Shown here: piece by piece, positions 8,961 through 16,842 of the stretch | Position numbering within the stretch: the first letter of the stretch is position 1 | Layout: each line of letters starts with the position of its first letter | DNA from: Carboxylicivirga marina | Lineage (GTDB): Bacteria; Bacteroidota; Bacteroidia; Bacteroidales; Marinilabiliaceae | DNA length: 64,000 nt | Assembly: GCF_016612505.1 (NCBI RefSeq) | Contig: NZ_JAENRR010000016.1 | Span: 29,565-93,564 of the forward strand | Direction: 5' to 3' | Notes under the pieces: generated by a model | Seen by the model: the letters and a program-made list of their open reading frames with translations, nothing else | The model's database searches: none | What the model was told of the DNA's origin: nothing | Made by a program: the position numbers and the translations under genes

Positions 8961-9686
8961 TTATTCAATGCTTTTTTTATCGAGTAGGCTTAATACCTGC
9001 TCTTTGTAGTTGCGTCCAATGGGTACGTTTGCTCCAGAAATGTTGAGGTTACCACTGGTATAGCTTTCAATTTTATCGATGGCGATAAGATACGATCGAT
9101 GAACGCGAAGGAAGTGAGTCTCGGGTAATTTTTCCTCGATATTACTGATGGTATTCATGGTTTTAACTTCTCGGCCATCGTTAAGGTATATAGAAACGTA
9201 GTTGCGAAGGCTTTCGATATGTGTGATGTCCTGAAGGACTACTTTTACCATCATTTTATCTGATTTCACAAAGATAAAAGCCTCATTAAAGGTGTCGTTT
9301 GATGTGCTTTGCGGAATCTCCGTTTGTTGATGATTTTTGAAATAACGGTTTACAGCCTTGATAAATCGTTCGAATGAGATAGGTTTAATAAGATAATCCA
9401 GAGCTTCCAATTCAAAACCTTCTAAAGCATACTCGGAATAGGCTGTGGTAAATATCACTTCGGGTCGATGACTTAAGTTGCGAATGAGTTGTAAACCTGT
9501 TAGTCCAGGCATTTGTATGTCAAGAAAAAGCAGGTCAATCTCTTGTTCGTTGAGTATGTGCATGGCTTCAACGGCGCTATTGCAGGTGGTAACCAGATGC
9601 AGGTTATCCAGACGACTGATGTATTCCGAAATAACATCTACCGCTAAGGCTTCATCATCAACAACAAGGCATTTTACCGCTTTCAT
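8961..9686 (-). CDS. LytTR-family DNA-binding response regulator
   Basis: This 241-residue protein has an N-terminal receiver domain (CLVVDDEALA, phospho-acceptor Asp56 in LLFLDIQMPG, Lys in LIKPISFERF). A LytTR DNA-binding domain (about 140-238) carries FIFVKSDKMMVKVVLQDITHIESLRNYVSI and FLRVHRSYLIAIDKIESY. The start overlaps the stop of the sensor kinase gene by 4 bp (ATGA), so the two are translationally coupled. This is the standard LytS/LytTR two-component layout of Bacteroidota. The target genes are not evident from the sequence. Confidence 0.94.
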   Translation of the reverse strand: MKAVKCLVVDDEALAVDVISEYISRLDNLHLVTTCNSAVEAMHILNEQEIDLLFLDIQMPGLTGLQLIRNLSHRPEVIFTTAYSEYALEGFELEALDYLIKPISFERFIKAVNRYFKNHQQTEIPQSTSNDTFNEAFIFVKSDKMMVKVVLQDITHIESLRNYVSIYLNDGREVKTMNTISNIEEKLPETHFLRVHRSYLIAIDKIESYTSGNLNISGANVPIGRNYKEQVLSLLDKKSIE

Positions 9687-10750
9687 AATTGTTCTTTTAA
9701 TTTTAGTTTTAACACAACCTGATGCGAGTCTGTCGATGACTCTATTTTCAACTCATGATTATTAGGATACATTAAATTAAGTCGTCTTTTAACATTTTGC
9801 AAACCAATTCCGCTGGCAGCCGGTGATTCGGTGATTTCTTCGGGCATGCTGTTTTCAACTTTTAATACAAAGTCATTTTCTTTAATTCCCATTTCAATGG
9901 TTATCCAGGCTTGCCCATTGAAACCGCGTGTACTATGCTTAAAACTGTTTTCTAAAAATGGTAAAATAAGCATGGGTGCAATGGCCTGGCCTGTTTGTTC
10001 GCCCCAGATATTAAGACTCAGTTCTACGCGCTTGCCATAGCGGATTTTCTCAAGTTCCAGGTAGCTTTTAATGCTTTCAATCTCCTTGTGTAACTGCACT
10101 TGTGCGGCATTGGTTTCGTAAAGCATGTAGCGCAACAGGTCGGAGAGCTTTAAGACAACTTCCAACGATTGGTCTGACTTTTTAAGAATGAGCGAATATA
10201 AGCTGTTAAGTGTATTAAACAAGAAATGTGGTTGTACCTGATTTTTTAAAAAGGTTAGCTCTGCTTCCAGTTTGTCCTTAGCTAATATTTGCTGACGCTG
10301 TTGCACGCTCGAAATGTACTCCATCAATTTAACGGTCATTGGAATGGCCAAAACAGAACTGGTATTAACAGCACTTCTTACTATTTGCACAAAATTAAAA
10401 GTTGGTACTTTCCCCCATTCGGGAAAAAAAACATCAACAATAATAAGGTTGTCTGTTATGCGCTGTAAGGCAGCTGCCACAAATAAACTCAATACGAATA
10501 ATGGAATAAATGTCCATAGTTTTTCCTGGTATAAATATTTGGGAAAGAGAAAGTAAATAACAAAATACACCAAGATGATTTTCACAGGAAGGTTAATTAA
10601 TTCAACCTTTAAAGTGAGTATGTAATCATTGTCGTGAGTGCCCCAGGCAAAGGCAAAAAACAGAACAAACAACACCCAGTAGCTGATATGCTGAAACCAG
10701 CGATTATTGATGAAACGTGCTAAAAGGCTATGGTTGTTGATTATCTGCAT
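9683..10750 (-). CDS. LytS-like sensor histidine kinase
   Basis: This 355-residue membrane protein has four hydrophobic segments in its first 150 residues (HISYWVLFVLFFAFAWG, IILVYFVIYFLFP, FIPLFVLSLFVAAAL and the AVNTSSVLAIPM stretch). The His_kinase (PF06580) region follows, with FLKNQVQPHFLFNTLNSLYSL carrying the phosphorylated His. A degenerate ATPase domain has LPFLENSFKHS and GIGLQNVKRRL. No extracytoplasmic sensory domain is visible, so the signal is probably sensed in or near the membrane. It is followed by its LytTR partner with a 4-bp overlap. Confidence 0.94.
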   Translation of the reverse strand: MQIINNHSLLARFINNRWFQHISYWVLFVLFFAFAWGTHDNDYILTLKVELINLPVKIILVYFVIYFLFPKYLYQEKLWTFIPLFVLSLFVAAALQRITDNLIIVDVFFPEWGKVPTFNFVQIVRSAVNTSSVLAIPMTVKLMEYISSVQQRQQILAKDKLEAELTFLKNQVQPHFLFNTLNSLYSLILKKSDQSLEVVLKLSDLLRYMLYETNAAQVQLHKEIESIKSYLELEKIRYGKRVELSLNIWGEQTGQAIAPMLILPFLENSFKHSTRGFNGQAWITIEMGIKENDFVLKVENSMPEEITESPAASGIGLQNVKRRLNLMYPNNHELKIESSTDSHQVVLKLKLKEQL

Positions 10751-11069
10751 TCGATTGTTTTGCTGGCAATTTAGGTAATTATTATCTGAACATCGCTTTT
10801 TATGGACAAACGACCAACGATGAAGGACGGACAGCTGTTTCCTGTTCGTCGTTTTAAGTTGTTGAACCTTAAATACAGTACTCTAAACTCACAACCCGAA
10901 ACTTATAAGTTGACAGCCAACACTCACAAGCTATTTTGTCTTTCGTCCTTTAATCATTGTTGTTTGTCCTTAATACTTGTAATGATGATTGGGTTTGTTT
11001 TGATTTGACAATGTAAACTATCGTCATGAACTTTAGTGGAAGACAATTGGCGATGCTAATTAGAAATTT
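10751..11069. other. Intergenic spacer with an imperfect inverted repeat
   Basis: This divergent spacer lies between the kinase gene and the esterase gene. Two segments of about 30 bp (10804-10834 and 10940-10969) form an imperfect inverted repeat, both starting GGACAAAC when read outward. The sequence between is low-complexity (runs such as CTAAACTCACAACCCGAAACTT). A 68-codon frame at 10802-11008 shows no coding character. No clear promoter box was identified. Confidence 0.45.
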
Positions 11070-11966
11070 ATGAGACAAGTACTCTTTTTAATCTTCTTAT
11101 CAACATTTGCTTGTATGCATGCACAAAAAGTAAAGGTATCTTCTGGTAAAGTTGTGCGCCATGAATTATTTGATTCGGAATATGTTGATGCGCGAAATGT
11201 GGATGTATGGTTGCCAGAAGGGTATTGTGCCGAAAAGCAATATGCTGTTATTTATATGCACGATGGACAAATGTTGTTTGATGCCTCATCCACATGGAAT
11301 AAACAAGAATGGGGTGTTGATGAGGTGATGAGTGAGTTGATGAAAACTAAGCGCATTCGTGATTGTATTGTTGTTGGCATTTGGAATAATGATGGGAAAC
11401 GTAATGCTGAGTATTTTCCACAACGGGCATGGGAGATGCAATCAAAAGAAAGACAAAAAGAAATATTAAGTGATGATAAAGTTTTAAATAATCCTGCAGG
11501 AACAGAGCATGGTTTATTGGCCAATGATTACCTGCGTTTTATTGTTCGTGAATTAAAGCCGTTTATTGATGCCCACTACAGTACGAAATCCGCTAAGACG
11601 AACACCTTTATTATGGGTTCCAGCATGGGTGGTTTAATAAGTGCTTATGCTATTTGTGAGTATCCAGGCGTGTTTGGCGGTGCTATTTGCATGAGCACAC
11701 ACTGGCCTGCTGCCGATGGTGTGGTGCTTGCGTATATAAAAGATAACTTACCAAATCCTGATACCCACAAAATATACTTCGATTATGGCACTGCGACTCT
11801 TGATGCTTTATATGAACCATATCAGTTAAAAGTGGATAAAATGATGGTGGAGCGTGGTTATAAAAAGGAAAAAAATTTCAAGTCGGACAAGTTTGAAGGA
11901 GAACCACATACTGAAGAAGCCTGGAATAAACGCCTGCATATACCCTTAGCGTTTATGCTTAAATAA
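11070..11966 (+). CDS. Secreted alpha/beta-hydrolase esterase (esterase D-like)
   Basis: This 298-residue protein has a signal peptide (MRQVLFLIFLSTFACMHAQ). The fold is that of the putative esterase (Fes/EstD) family: VDVWLPEGYCAEKQYAVIYMHDGQMLFD, a nucleophile elbow GSSMGGLISAYA with the likely catalytic Ser, and a C-terminal His in GEPHTEEAWNKRL. Family members hydrolyse ester bonds on sugars, ferulates or siderophores. Located 21 bp upstream of a secreted alpha-amylase family gene, it may deacylate the same alpha-glucan-derived substrate, but this is inferred from context. Confidence 0.85.
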   Translation: MRQVLFLIFLSTFACMHAQKVKVSSGKVVRHELFDSEYVDARNVDVWLPEGYCAEKQYAVIYMHDGQMLFDASSTWNKQEWGVDEVMSELMKTKRIRDCIVVGIWNNDGKRNAEYFPQRAWEMQSKERQKEILSDDKVLNNPAGTEHGLLANDYLRFIVRELKPFIDAHYSTKSAKTNTFIMGSSMGGLISAYAICEYPGVFGGAICMSTHWPAADGVVLAYIKDNLPNPDTHKIYFDYGTATLDALYEPYQLKVDKMMVERGYKKEKNFKSDKFEGEPHTEEAWNKRLHIPLAFMLK

Positions 11967-11987
11967 GAATAGAAACTTAAACATAAT

Positions 11988-13859
11988 ATGATGAGAACAT
12001 TCAAATTATTTCTTGCCATTGCAATGCTTGTATCAAGTGTTTCGACAATGGCTGCCTATAAGATTGACCGCCTTGAGCCTGCATTCTGGTGGGCTGGTAT
12101 GGAAAACGAAAACCTGCAGATATTGGTTTATGGCGAGGGTATTTCCGAATTACGACCAAGTATCGATTACCCGGGCGTGAGTCTTGAGCAAACAGTTCAG
12201 GTGAAATCGCCCAACTATCTGTTTTTATACCTAAAAGTAGATAAATCGGCCAAAGCTGGTTCATTCGATATCCTCTTTAAGCGCAATAACAAAACCATGG
12301 TGAAATATAATTATGAGCTTAAGCAGCGCGTAGCTGGTTCGGCCAGTCGTCAGGGTTACGATAATTCTGATGTAATGTATTTGATTACACCCGACCGTTT
12401 TGTGAATGGTGATACGTCTAACGATGAGGTTGAGGGTTTGAAAGAAGGTTTGGATCGTGCCGACGATTTTGGTCGTCATGGTGGCGATTTGGCCGGTATT
12501 ATGCAAAGCCTCGATTACATCGAAGACATGGGTTACACCACATTATGGCTCAATCCGGTGATGGAAAATGATATGCCCGAAGGGTCGTATCACGGTTATG
12601 CCATTACCGATTTTTACGAAACAGATGCCCGCCATGGAAGCAATGAAGACTACGTGCAGTTATCAAAAGAACTGAAAAAGCGCAATATGAAACTGGTGAT
12701 TGATATGATTATGAATCACTGTGGTTCGCATCACTGGTGGATGGAAGACTTACCAACGGATGATTGGTTAAACTTTCAGGATGGCTGGCAAGTTACCACT
12801 CACTTGCGCGAGACCAATATGGATCCATATGCTTCTGAGTACGATAAGCGCAACCATGCCGATGGTTGGTTTGTGGAGTCAATGCCCGACCTCAATCAGC
12901 GCAACCCATTGATGGCCGATTACTTGATTTATAACACCATTTGGTGGATTGAGTATGCCGATTTGGATGGCATTCGCATGGATACTTATCCTTATCCCGA
13001 CAAAGCATTTATGAGCGAATGGACGCGTCGAGTGATGGAGGAATATCCTAATTTCAATATTGTAGGCGAGGAGTGGAGCTCAAACCCCGCCATTGTATCG
13101 TATTGGCAAAAAGACAAAATAAATGCCGACGGTTATGTGTCGTATATGCCTGGCGTGTTTGACTTTCCTTTGCAGGATGCTTTGGTAAAAGCCTTAAATG
13201 AAGATGACAGCCAATGGGGACAGGGCTTACCGAAATTGTATGCCACGCTGGCCGATGACCATTTGTATGCCGACCCTACACAATTGGTTATTTTCCCTGA
13301 TAACCACGATATGAGCCGTTTCTATACGCAGATTAATGAAGACTTTGGGATGTTTAAAATGGGCATGGCTTTTACGGCTGTTTGTCGAGGTATTCCTCAG
13401 ATATATTACGGAACCGAAATATTGATGACCAACCCCAATTCGGACTCTCACGGCGAGATTCGTGCTGAGTACCCAGGTGGTTGGGACGACCATACGGCCA
13501 ATGCTTTTACAGGCGAAGGTCTAACGGCCGACCAGAAGGAAGCGCAAACCTTCACAAAGATCTTATTAAATTGGCGTAAGGGTTGTTCGGCTGTTCATGA
13601 TGGCTGCTTAAAGCATTTTGCCCCTAATCATGCCAATGGTTTATACACTCTATTTCGCTACGACGATAAATCGGTGGTGATGTTGGTGATGAATAAAAAC
13701 TCGGAAGCAAACGATGTCAATATCCTGCCGTTTAAAGTCGAGGTAATTGGCGCTGCCACCGAAGGTGTAGATGTGATTACGGGTAATAATGTATCCTTAG
13801 CCGGCGAAACTGTTAAAGTTGAAGGGCGTTCATTTTTGTTGGTGGAGATTAAGAAGTAA
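11988..13859 (+). CDS. Secreted alpha-amylase family glycoside hydrolase (GH13, cyclomaltodextrinase/neopullulanase type)
   Basis: This 623-residue protein has a signal peptide (LFLAIAMLVSSVSTMA). An N-terminal Ig-like cyclomaltodextrinase domain follows (about 24-115), starting KIDRLEPAFWWAGMENENLQILVYG. The GH13 barrel carries the expected regions: VIDMIMNHCG, DGIRMDTYPYPD (nucleophile Asp), NIVGEEWS (acid Glu) and VIFPDNHDMSR (third Asp). A small beta domain ends the protein. SusA-like enzymes of this type split alpha-1,4-glucans or cyclodextrins in the periplasm. The codons look richer in G and C (many TCG, GCC, GGC) than the neighbours'. No SusC/D transporter pair is beside it. Confidence 0.92.
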   Translation: MMRTFKLFLAIAMLVSSVSTMAAYKIDRLEPAFWWAGMENENLQILVYGEGISELRPSIDYPGVSLEQTVQVKSPNYLFLYLKVDKSAKAGSFDILFKRNNKTMVKYNYELKQRVAGSASRQGYDNSDVMYLITPDRFVNGDTSNDEVEGLKEGLDRADDFGRHGGDLAGIMQSLDYIEDMGYTTLWLNPVMENDMPEGSYHGYAITDFYETDARHGSNEDYVQLSKELKKRNMKLVIDMIMNHCGSHHWWMEDLPTDDWLNFQDGWQVTTHLRETNMDPYASEYDKRNHADGWFVESMPDLNQRNPLMADYLIYNTIWWIEYADLDGIRMDTYPYPDKAFMSEWTRRVMEEYPNFNIVGEEWSSNPAIVSYWQKDKINADGYVSYMPGVFDFPLQDALVKALNEDDSQWGQGLPKLYATLADDHLYADPTQLVIFPDNHDMSRFYTQINEDFGMFKMGMAFTAVCRGIPQIYYGTEILMTNPNSDSHGEIRAEYPGGWDDHTANAFTGEGLTADQKEAQTFTKILLNWRKGCSAVHDGCLKHFAPNHANGLYTLFRYDDKSVVMLVMNKNSEANDVNILPFKVEVIGAATEGVDVITGNNVSLAGETVKVEGRSFLLVEIKK

Positions 13860-13889
13860 AGATATAGCTCTGAAGGAGCGACACGTAAT

Positions 13890-14154
13890 AACCCGAGTTC
13901 GACATAAAATTAATAGCTCAGACCGCTTGTAGATAATTGTTTTCAAGGAATCTTTGCGAAGGCATAGCGGGCTATGCTAAGCAAATATGACGAAGAAAAC
14001 AGTTGTTTACAAGTGGAAAACTTGGCTTTTCATTAAATAACTGATCTACTTCTCTAAATTTTATCAACATAGCTCGCTATGCTTCCAAAAATTCATATTG
14101 TATATCAGTCATTTAATAAAATCTGAGCTGTTTAATTTTAATCGAACTCGGGTT
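13890..14154. mobile_element. 265-bp MITE-like element with terminal inverted repeats and two nested hairpins
   Basis: Terminal inverted repeats of 33 bp (13890-13922 and 14122-14154) match at 27 positions, including the outer 13 (AACCCGAGTTCGA). The trinucleotide AAT stands directly outside both ends (13887-13889, 14155-14157), a possible target duplication. Inside are two long stems. One is 13924-13944 with 13995-14015, 21 bp with all mismatches being G-U compatible. The other is 14032-14049 with 14100-14117, 16 of 18 pairs. Each encloses a CATAGC...GCTATG core. No reading frame is present. It could be a non-autonomous transposon or a structured RNA gene; no second copy is seen in the window. 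Confidence 0.75.
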
Positions 14155-14159
14155 AATAG

Positions 14160-14178
14160 CATAGGTCGCAGGCCTATG
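14160..14178. repeat. Small palindromic hairpin (REP-like)
   Basis: CATAGG and CCTATG arms flank a TCGCAGG loop. It lies directly after the 265-bp element and is the first of a series of short stems up to 14397. Membership in a repeat family cannot be judged from one window. Confidence 0.45.
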
Positions 14179-14243
14179 TTTTAGATGATGAAGGTCAAGG
14201 GCTGTAGGCTTCATACGTGATAACTAAAATATTTGACTGTTTA

Positions 14244-14263
14244 CAATGCTAAACGTAGCATTG
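14244..14263. repeat. Perfect 8-bp stem with AACG loop
   Basis: CAATGCTA and TAGCATTG arms enclose a four-base AACG loop. It sits 6 bp before a longer terminator-like stem, with which it may form a tandem termination region between the convergent amylase and 14409 genes. Confidence 0.5.
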
Positions 14264-14269
14264 CTTAAT

Positions 14270-14310
14270 AAAACCCAACTACAGGTAGAGGTGCTGAGTA
14301 GTTGGGTTTT
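14270..14310. terminator. Bidirectional terminator-like hairpin
   Basis: A perfect 13-bp stem, AAAACCCAACTAC with GTAGTTGGGTTTT, closes a 15-base loop. The A-start and T-end let it act in both directions. This fits a shared terminator between the plus-strand amylase gene (ends 13859) and the minus-strand gene ending at 14409. Two further short stems follow at 14357-14369 (AGGCC/GGCCT) and 14383-14397 (GTAGCG/CGCTAC). Confidence 0.65.
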
Positions 14311-14408
14311 GTTGTATATGCTTGTTTTAAAACTTACATTGATGTGTAGTTGAATCAGGCCGGAGGCCTTGTTTATCATGACGTAGCGAGACGCTACGCT
14401 TAACGGGG

Positions 14409-15203
14409 TTATTTAGGTTTAGTAATTGCAATTTCTACATGTGCGGGTTCGTAATTTTTATGCTTTACTTTCATTAAAAGAGGTAGCTTCGGAAGTTCTC
14501 TGTTGGCAATCTTTTGTACCTCTTTGAGCAAGATGCTATTCTCATCATTCGGATATTTTACTTCATAGCCAATAAGCTTGCCATCGTTGCCGAAACCAAT
14601 GCCTAACAATACATGTTCACCATTTTGAATATTGTTTAGCGCTGCACTACTGGCAAGCTTAGCGTTAATAATGGAGGTAATGGTGTCTTTTAAAAAACGT
14701 TCGGCCGGAAAGAGTTTATGAGCATCAAAAGTAACATTCTCGTTTACTTCTTTCTTTTGGATTTTGCCATCAATTACCTGATAGTGAACATCTGTTTCGT
14801 ATACTGAAGCAAAAGGTCGATGATTGTACTGAATAAGTTCACCTTGAGGGCTGTATAAAGTGCCGGTATACCAATTGGCAAATGTTTTATGCTCAAAAAA
14901 TTCTTCTGCGAGTGGGATTGATTTCTTGCCCTGCTGTATATTTAAAAGATAGAGTTTCCCTTCTTCGATGCTCCATGTGGCAACATAACCTCTGTTATCA
15001 ATAAGGCCACTTCTTTTTAACTCAATTTCGCCAATAAACCGGTCGCCTTTGATGTCGAAATAATAGTCTAAAGGAGTACTGTATAGTACGAATGTGTCTT
15101 TGTTTGATACTAAGTAATCAGGTGCAACAGGTGATGCAATAATGCTTTGTGGATTAATAAATAGCAATGCAAAAACAAGGTAACTAAAGGCGTTTTTCAT
15201 CAC
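14409..15203 (-). CDS. Secreted protein of unknown function with TonB-C-like tail
   Basis: This 264-residue protein has a signal peptide (AFSYLVFALLFINPQSIIA). The N-terminal half reads like MORN or jelly-roll sheet sequence (DRFIGEIELKRSGLIDNRGYVATWSIEEGKLYLLN). The C-terminal 90 residues (about 170-264) resemble the TonB C-terminal fold: ERFLKDTITSIINAKL, ILLGIGFGNDGKL-like strands, NSILLKEVQKIANRELPKLP and a final HVEIAITKPK strand. I do not recognise a named family. It stands alone, convergent to the amylase across the hairpin-rich spacer. A periplasmic scaffold or envelope role is possible but unproven. Confidence 0.7.
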   Translation of the reverse strand: MMKNAFSYLVFALLFINPQSIIASPVAPDYLVSNKDTFVLYSTPLDYYFDIKGDRFIGEIELKRSGLIDNRGYVATWSIEEGKLYLLNIQQGKKSIPLAEEFFEHKTFANWYTGTLYSPQGELIQYNHRPFASVYETDVHYQVIDGKIQKKEVNENVTFDAHKLFPAERFLKDTITSIINAKLASSAALNNIQNGEHVLLGIGFGNDGKLIGYEVKYPNDENSILLKEVQKIANRELPKLPLLMKVKHKNYEPAHVEIAITKPK

Positions 15204-15322
15204 TTGGTCATTTTGATAGAGTTAATAAATATAAGATTAATTGATTATTCTTAGGTTGCGTCATCGGATGCGATCTTTATTTGCGAGATGGCAATAAAGA
15301 TCGCATCCTTAAACTCCTGTCT

Positions 15323-15997
15323 TTACTCTTCTTCCACCACTTTCATACCGGCACGCAGGTCAACAATAACCCGTGCTGCCAGGTAAGTATTGTACACCTT
15401 GGGCTGGCTGGCTTTTAACAATTCCATCAACTTATCAATTTTGTTACGTAATAAGTCGTTGGCTTCACGCATCAAGCTATCCAGCTCTCTGGTGGCTTGC
15501 GAGCGGGTGACTATGGCCGAGCGAGGCGATGCAATAAGTGCCGAGAAATCGTCAATTTCTTTCTTCAGCTTCGTCACATCTTCCACTGTTTGTCCATAAT
15601 CAACCAATCCACCTCCCAGTTTTACCGCTTCATCATACACATTTAAGCTCGTGACTTTTACTTCTCCATCGGTCATACGCTCCAGTTGCGAGGCCGAAAT
15701 AGCGCATTTGGCTTGCAGGTCGGGCATGTCGTTCACCTGTGCATACACATACATGGTGGCCGCCAACTTTACAGTTGCCTCAATCATCTCTGCCTCTTCT
15801 TTCAATTTCAACTGCCTGGCACCGGTGGTATTGCCTTGTTGAATCTGGTGTACGGCTTCAATTTGCGCCAGCAGGTCATTAAATTTTACAATAAAACTTT
15901 CAAGGGCTTTAATCAGGCTTAGTTCGGCAGGGTAGGTGCCAAACACATTTCTCACGGCCAAAAACATGGCCAATCGGTTGCGTTGTATCGCATTCAT
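15323..15997 (-). CDS. Conserved-looking helical protein of unknown function
   Basis: This 224-residue protein has no signal peptide or TM segment. The sequence is almost entirely alpha-helical with heptad-like stretches (LKLKEEAEMIEATVKLAATMYVYAQ; VTKLKKEIDDFSALIA; ATRELDSLMREANDLLRNKIDKLMELLK), suggesting a helical bundle. Its start at 15997 lies 36 bp downstream (in its own direction) of a perfect 20-bp palindrome (16034-16053) that may be its operator. A 21-bp repeat array lies further upstream. I do not recognise the family. Whether it acts on the array or palindrome is an open question. Confidence 0.72.
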   Translation of the reverse strand: MNAIQRNRLAMFLAVRNVFGTYPAELSLIKALESFIVKFNDLLAQIEAVHQIQQGNTTGARQLKLKEEAEMIEATVKLAATMYVYAQVNDMPDLQAKCAISASQLERMTDGEVKVTSLNVYDEAVKLGGGLVDYGQTVEDVTKLKKEIDDFSALIASPRSAIVTRSQATRELDSLMREANDLLRNKIDKLMELLKASQPKVYNTYLAARVIVDLRAGMKVVEEE

Positions 15998-16033
15998 AGT
16001 TTAACATTTAGTTAGTTAATAAAAATGAGCCTC

Positions 16034-16053
16034 ACTAATGAGTACTCATTAGT
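16034..16053. promoter_or_regulatory. Perfect 20-bp palindrome, putative operator
   Basis: The sequence ACTAATGAGTACTCATTAGT is its own reverse complement with no spacer. It sits 36 bp before the ATG of the 15323-15997 gene, a position typical of a dimeric repressor site. With no loop it is unlikely to be an RNA hairpin. The binding protein is unknown. Confidence 0.6.
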
Positions 16054-16219
16054 TAATTGCAGAAAACGAAAAACGTAACATGCTTTTTATGGGTTATTTT
16101 ACATAGATGTGATGAATGCATTTATTTCTTATGTAAATGAATAATTATTAGAGACTAATGGATAGTAAATTAAATACTTCGAGTTAACAGTATGTATAAT
16201 AGGCTATTATTCATGGCCG

Positions 16220-16576
16220 ATATGTAACAGTAGTAGGGAAGTATGTAAGGCCATTAGAATCGTATGTAAGCCTGTGAGCATTCAATGTAATCCCAACAGC
16301 GAAATATGCATGGTCAATAGCCGCGTATGTAAGTGCATCAGCGTCGTATGCAAAGGCAACAGTACGATATGTATTGACCTTAGTGCTGTATGTAATCAAA
16401 ACAGCATTGTATACAGCAACCTCAGCGCGATATGTAAGACCATTAGCAGCGTATGTAAGCTCAATAGTGTCGTATGTATGACTAACAGAGCGATATGTAA
16501 GGCCGTTAGCAGTGTATGTAATCACAACAGCAGCGTATGTAAGACCAACAGAATGATATGTAAGCCTGTCAGCACT
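16220..16576. repeat. Array of seventeen 21-bp tandem repeats
   Basis: Seventeen units fill exactly 357 bp. The plus-strand consensus is rTATGTAAGnccAnnAGcnnc, with TATGTAA and a downstream AG best conserved and about half the positions free. Both strands happen to stay open: the minus frame 16211-16606 gives heptapeptides around LTY, and the plus frame 16274-16609 gives VCK/NS heptads. Variation does not concentrate at third codon positions in the minus frame, which argues against selection on that protein. The period of 21 bp equals two helical turns, so every core would face the same side of the DNA. A phased protein-binding array, a diverged minisatellite or a repetitive secreted peptide are all possible. 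Confidence 0.85.
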
Positions 16577-16731
16577 CACATATTCAAATCTTCCCCAGGG
16601 AAGCATTGATTCACATTGTATAAAGAGAATTCTGTGCCTCGGCGTTTGTATAATAAATTACACCCGAAGAAGCAAGGTTCATGTCTAACAGTCTATAGTC
16701 TAACCGTTTTTATCAGTAAGCTGCCTAAAAC

Positions 16732-16761
16732 AAAGCCCCACATCCAACGATGCAGGGCTTT
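16732..16761 (-). terminator. Intrinsic terminator of carB
   Basis: On the minus strand AAAGCCC-TG-CATC, loop GTTG, GATG-TG-GGGCTTT is followed by GTTTT. It lies about 80 bp after the carB stop at 16843 and fits a standard rho-independent terminator. The remaining sequence between the repeat array and carB (16577-16842) is low-complexity, with repeated GTCT/CTTATG/CGGACTT words and no gene. Confidence 0.75.
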
Positions 16762-16842
16762 TGTCTTGAGTCTTATGTCTATTATCTTAAAGCCAAGCTG
16801 TAACTAACTTCGGTCTCCGGACTTCAAGCTTCGGACTTATTT

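Noticed and set aside
10802..11008. 68-codon plus-strand frame
   Set aside because: Low-complexity sequence with an inverted repeat, no promoter or recognisable protein features.
16220..16576. CRISPR array
   Set aside because: Units are contiguous 21-mers without unique spacers of regular length, and no cas genes are present.
16211..16606. 131-codon minus-strand frame and 111-codon plus-strand frame across the 21-bp array
   Set aside because: Both are open because the repeat unit is a multiple of three without stops. The minus frame varies mostly at first codon positions, and neither has a convincing start region, so neither is listed as a CDS.
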